Assembly: GCA_011192075.1 (NCBI GenBank)
Contig: DUER01000139.1
Location: 1-44,318 of the forward strand
Direction of reading: 5' to 3'
Length of the DNA: 44,318 nucleotides
Source: Dehalococcoidia bacterium
Lineage (GTDB): Bacteria; Chloroflexota; Dehalococcoidia; Dehalococcoidales; S120
Part shown: positions 41,728-44,318 of the stretch, piece after piece
How positions within the stretch are numbered: position 1 is the stretch's first letter
Layout: each line of letters opens with the position of its first letter
The notes under the pieces: model-generated
Databases searched by the model: none
Told to the model about the DNA's origin: nothing
The model's input: the letters and a program-made list of their open reading frames with translations, nothing else
Program-made: the position numbers and the translations under genes

Positions 41728-43248
41728 ATGGAACGCGTAATAATCTTTGATACCACCCTGCGGGATGGGGAGCAGGCGGCGGGGGGGACGCTGAATATCC
41801 AGGAGAAGCTGGAGATAGCCAGGCAACTGGAAAGGCTGCGGGTGGATGTCATTGAGGCTGGTTTTCCCATTAGCAGCCCGGGTGACTTTGAGGCGGTAAG
41901 CCTTATCGCCAGGGAGGTTCGCACCCCCATAATTTGTGGCTTGGCTCGGGCTCATCCTGGTGACATAGACCGGGCTTGGGCGGCAGTAAAAGAGGCCGAG
42001 CACCCACGAATACATGTTTTTCTATCGGCGTCCGACATACACCGTCTTTACCAGTTGAAAAAGAGTCGCGAGGAGATTTTACAGACTTCTCACGATATGG
42101 TAGCTAGGGCTAAGAAATACGTTGATGATGTGGAGTTCTCACCTATGGATGCCAGCCGAACCGAGCCTGAGTATATCTATCAAATCCTGGAAACGGTTAT
42201 TGACGCTGGAGCCACCACACTAAATATCCCTGATACTGTGGGCTATGCCATCCCGGATGAGTTTGGTGGACTAATTGGGGGAATCTTAAAAAATGTACCT
42301 AATATTCATCGGGCTATAGTTAGCGTTCATTGCCATAATGACCTGGGTTTAGCCGTGGCTAATAGCCTGGAATCGCTCAAACGGGGAGTCAGACAGGTGG
42401 AGTGCACCATCAATGGTATTGGGGAAAGGGCAGGCAACGCCTCGCTTGAGGAGATTGTAATGGCTATCAAGACGCGGGGCGACTTTTTTAACCTGACTAC
42501 CAATGTTGATACCAGGCAAATTTATAGAGCGAGCCGATTGGTAAGCGAGCTAACCGGCTTTCCGGTTCAACCTAATAAGGCGATTGTTGGGGCTAATGCC
42601 TTTCGTCACGAGTCAGGTATCCACCAGGATGGCGTCATCAAGATGCCGATAACCTACGAGATAATGGACCCCAGAACCGTAGGCATACCCGCCAGCAGCT
42701 TGGTGCTGGGTAAGCTTAGCGGACGGCATGCCTTTAAAGAGCGGCTGGCTGAATTAGGCTATAGCTTAAGTGAGGAAGACTTTAACCGTGCCTTCTCAGC
42801 GTTTAAAGAGCTGGCTGATAAGAAGAAGGAAGTTACCAATAAGGATATTGAATCCCTTGTTGCCGAGGAGCAGCGCACTGTTTCTGAAACTTATCATCTC
42901 GACCGTGTTCAAGTATCCTGTGGCGATAGGGGTATCCCCACCGCTGCGGTCAGGCTTATTGCCCCTGATGGTCAGGTTCTGGCTGATGCTGCTTTAGGCA
43001 CCGGTCCCGTGGATGCCGTCTATAAGGCGATTAATCGGCTGGTGGGAGTGTCTAATGTGCTTACTGAATTCAGTGTTAAATCAGTAACCGAGGGTATTGA
43101 TGCTATTGGTGAGGTGCTGATTAGGATAGAGAGCGACGGCATAACCTACACCGGGCGGGGCGCTGATACTGACGTTATTGTAGCCAGTGGTAAAGCTTAT
43201 ATGAATGCCCTCAACAGGTTACTGGCAGCCAAGAAAGCTGCTACGTAG
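41728..43248 (+). CDS. leuA: 2-isopropylmalate synthase
   Basis: 506 residues. The barrel starts [17 protein letters not shown], followed by [30 protein letters not shown] and [16 protein letters not shown], then the subdomains and a C-terminal LeuA allosteric domain (from about 385) that binds leucine. It condenses acetyl-CoA and 2-oxoisovalerate. The [16 protein letters not shown]-like segment ([16 protein letters not shown]) supports LeuA over citramalate synthase. It sits 23 bases after ilvC. Confidence 0.96.
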   Translation: MERVIIFDTTLRDGEQAAGGTLNIQEKLEIARQLERLRVDVIEAGFPISSPGDFEAVSLIAREVRTPIICGLARAHPGDIDRAWAAVKEAEHPRIHVFLSASDIHRLYQLKKSREEILQTSHDMVARAKKYVDDVEFSPMDASRTEPEYIYQILETVIDAGATTLNIPDTVGYAIPDEFGGLIGGILKNVPNIHRAIVSVHCHNDLGLAVANSLESLKRGVRQVECTINGIGERAGNASLEEIVMAIKTRGDFFNLTTNVDTRQIYRASRLVSELTGFPVQPNKAIVGANAFRHESGIHQDGVIKMPITYEIMDPRTVGIPASSLVLGKLSGRHAFKERLAELGYSLSEEDFNRAFSAFKELADKKKEVTNKDIESLVAEEQRTVSETYHLDRVQVSCGDRGIPTAAVRLIAPDGQVLADAALGTGPVDAVYKAINRLVGVSNVLTEFSVKSVTEGIDAIGEVLIRIESDGITYTGRGADTDVIVASGKAYMNALNRLLAAKKAAT

Positions 43249-43286
43249 GTTTTTAACGGAGACCATGAGGTGGCATCGAAATAGAG

Positions 43287-43670
43287 ATGGTTCTGTGTCT
43301 CCTGCTGGCGGCAGCACTGGGAGCTAGTATTGGCTACCAGAGAACGAGAGCAGGGAAAACAGCCGGGCTGAGAGATTACACCCTTATCTGTGTTGGGGCT
43401 GCACTATTTACTGTAGCGTCTCTTTACGGGTTTGGTGGTGTAGCTGACCCAGCCAGGATTGCTGCTGGGATCGTAGCTGGAATCGGCTTTCTCGGGGCCG
43501 GGGCGATTATTCGTCGAGAGGAGGGCCTGGTTACCGGGTTAACTACCGCCGCTACTATATGGGTGGTAGCTGCTATTGGTCTGGCGGCAGGTGCCGGTCT
43601 ATATGTGGTATCAGCGGTAACCACAGCCATTGCGTTAATAGTTCTGTTCCTTCCCCATCCCATTCGATGA
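43287..43670 (+). CDS. MgtC/SapB family membrane protein
   Basis: 127 residues with about four hydrophobic segments. LLAAALGASIGYQRTRAGKTAGLRDYTLICVGAALFTV carries the MgtC-type N-terminus, then IAAGIVAGIGFLGAGAIIRR (with a following basic EEGLVTGLTTAATIWVVAAIG). MgtC-like proteins act in magnesium limitation and ATP-synthase control in pathogens; the role of this short environmental form is unknown. It lies between leuA and leuC (gaps of 38 and 46 bases), so it is probably co-transcribed with the leucine genes. The first transmembrane segment is short, and no upstream in-frame start is available. Confidence 0.85.
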   Translation: MVLCLLLAAALGASIGYQRTRAGKTAGLRDYTLICVGAALFTVASLYGFGGVADPARIAAGIVAGIGFLGAGAIIRREEGLVTGLTTAATIWVVAAIGLAAGAGLYVVSAVTTAIALIVLFLPHPIR

Positions 43671-43716
43671 CAGCGAGGCTCAAGGCTAATCTTTTAATTC
43701 CGCAGAGAGGACTAAA

Positions 43717-44318
43717 TTGACTCTAGCTGAGAAAATACTGGCTGCTCATACTGGTAATAAGAAGGTAAGTCCAGGCGAATTCATAAATGTCAGGGTTGAC
43801 CTGATTTTAGCCAACGATATTACTGCTCCCATTGCTATAAGAGAGTTTCGAAGAATAGGGGTAGATAAGGTTTTTGACCGGCAAAAAGTAGTAATGGTGC
43901 CCGACCACTTTGTGCCTAACAAGGACATCGCTTCTGCGGAGCAGGCAAAACTCATGCGGGAGTTTGCCTGTGAGCAAGGGATAATATACTTCGAAGTAGG
44001 GCAGGCAGGCATTGAGCATGTGCTTTTACCAGAACAGGGCTTGGTACTGCCTGGGGATGTGGTTATCGGGGCTGATTCACACACCTGCACCTATGGTGCT
44101 TTAGGTGCCTTTGCTACCGGCATGGGGTCAACCGATGTCGCCGCAGCAATGGCAACCGGTGATATCTGGATGAAGGTGCCACCCACTATCAAGCTGGTAT
44201 ACCATGGGAGTCTGGGGGAGTGGGTAGGAGGCAAGGACTTAATCCTGTATACCATAGGCAATATTGGTGTTGATGGTGTCTTGTATTCGGCAATAGAGTT
44301 CACTGGTGAGGCAATAGA
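43717..44318 (+). CDS. leuC: 3-isopropylmalate dehydratase large subunit, C-terminus cut by window edge
   Basis: Absent from the track because it runs off the right edge; 200 codons are visible. TTG 43717 has GAGAGG seven bases upstream. MTLAEKILAAHTGNKKVSPG, VVMVPDHFVPNKDIASAEQA, GIEHVLLPEQGLVLPGDVVI and GADSHTCTYGALGAFATGMG (aconitase-type cluster-cysteine region) identify the LeuC/HacA-type isomerase subunit of leucine synthesis. The small subunit leuD presumably follows outside the window. Confidence 0.95.
   Translation, partial: MTLAEKILAAHTGNKKVSPGEFINVRVDLILANDITAPIAIREFRRIGVDKVFDRQKVVMVPDHFVPNKDIASAEQAKLMREFACEQGIIYFEVGQAGIEHVLLPEQGLVLPGDVVIGADSHTCTYGALGAFATGMGSTDVAAAMATGDIWMKVPPTIKLVYHGSLGEWVGGKDLILYTIGNIGVDGVLYSAIEFTGEAI

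Overview
The window looks like a chromosomal segment of an anaerobic Chloroflexota bacterium, most likely of the Dehalococcoidia or a close relative. This is inferred from gene content and style, not from a marker-gene search. The supporting traits are two tungsten/molybdenum aldehyde:ferredoxin oxidoreductase family genes, a His-type (archaeal-like) Thi4 next to a short ThiC, a SpoIIIAA-like/R3H ATPase, a serine-recombinase relic reading into a tRNA, and dense operons with good Shine-Dalgarno sites and sigma70-type promoters.

Layout. 0-3.1 kb: an acyl-CoA synthetase cut by the left edge, divergent from an AOR-family gene. 3.1-6.3 kb: a GreA factor with an unusual N-terminal domain, a geranylgeranyl-reductase-type flavoprotein, a small DUF1616-like membrane protein and a broken CARDB surface-protein relic. 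6.3-9.8 kb: a thiamin operon (thiC, thi4) behind a TPP riboswitch with its own terminator, followed by an M50 protease with CBS domains. 9.9-17.5 kb: a housekeeping series rsmG, pdxS, pdxT, R3H-ATPase, tmk, mnmA, rnhB, aroF, yraN. The R3H-ATPase and yraN genes each carry one in-frame stop codon. 17.6-27.6 kb: a second AOR, an NfeD-like relic, two SDR-fold oxidoreductases, carB, a ferredoxin-tailed aldo/keto reductase and a DUF362 protein.

27.7-31.7 kb is an accessory island ending at tRNA-Asp. It holds tiny ORFs, a cupin, two lipoproteins, short repeated gene pieces, and a PD-(D/E)XK-like nuclease gene bracketed by a 73-bp inverted repeat (70/73 identical). One repeat arm abuts half of a tRNA-Asn. 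The last piece is the C-terminal relic of a large serine recombinase whose frame runs through antisense tRNA-Asp. This is the least ordinary part of the window.

31.8-36.6 kb: the conserved rpsF-ssb-rpsR and rpmH-rnpA-yidD-yidC-jag blocks, with a PQQ-propeller lipoprotein inserted between yidD and yidC. 36.6-44.3 kb: a branched-chain amino acid operon, ilvD-ilvB-ilvN-ilvC-leuA-(mgtC-like)-leuC, preceded by a promoter and a leader terminator. leuC is cut by the right edge. Its ketol-acid reductoisomerase has an altered cofactor loop that suggests NADH use.

Several ORF-track starts were moved to internal codons on promoter or Shine-Dalgarno evidence. Genes missing from the track were added: rpmH, the edge-cut acyl-CoA synthetase and leuC, four small ORFs, and several relics. 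All functional calls rest on reading the sequences; no database search was run.
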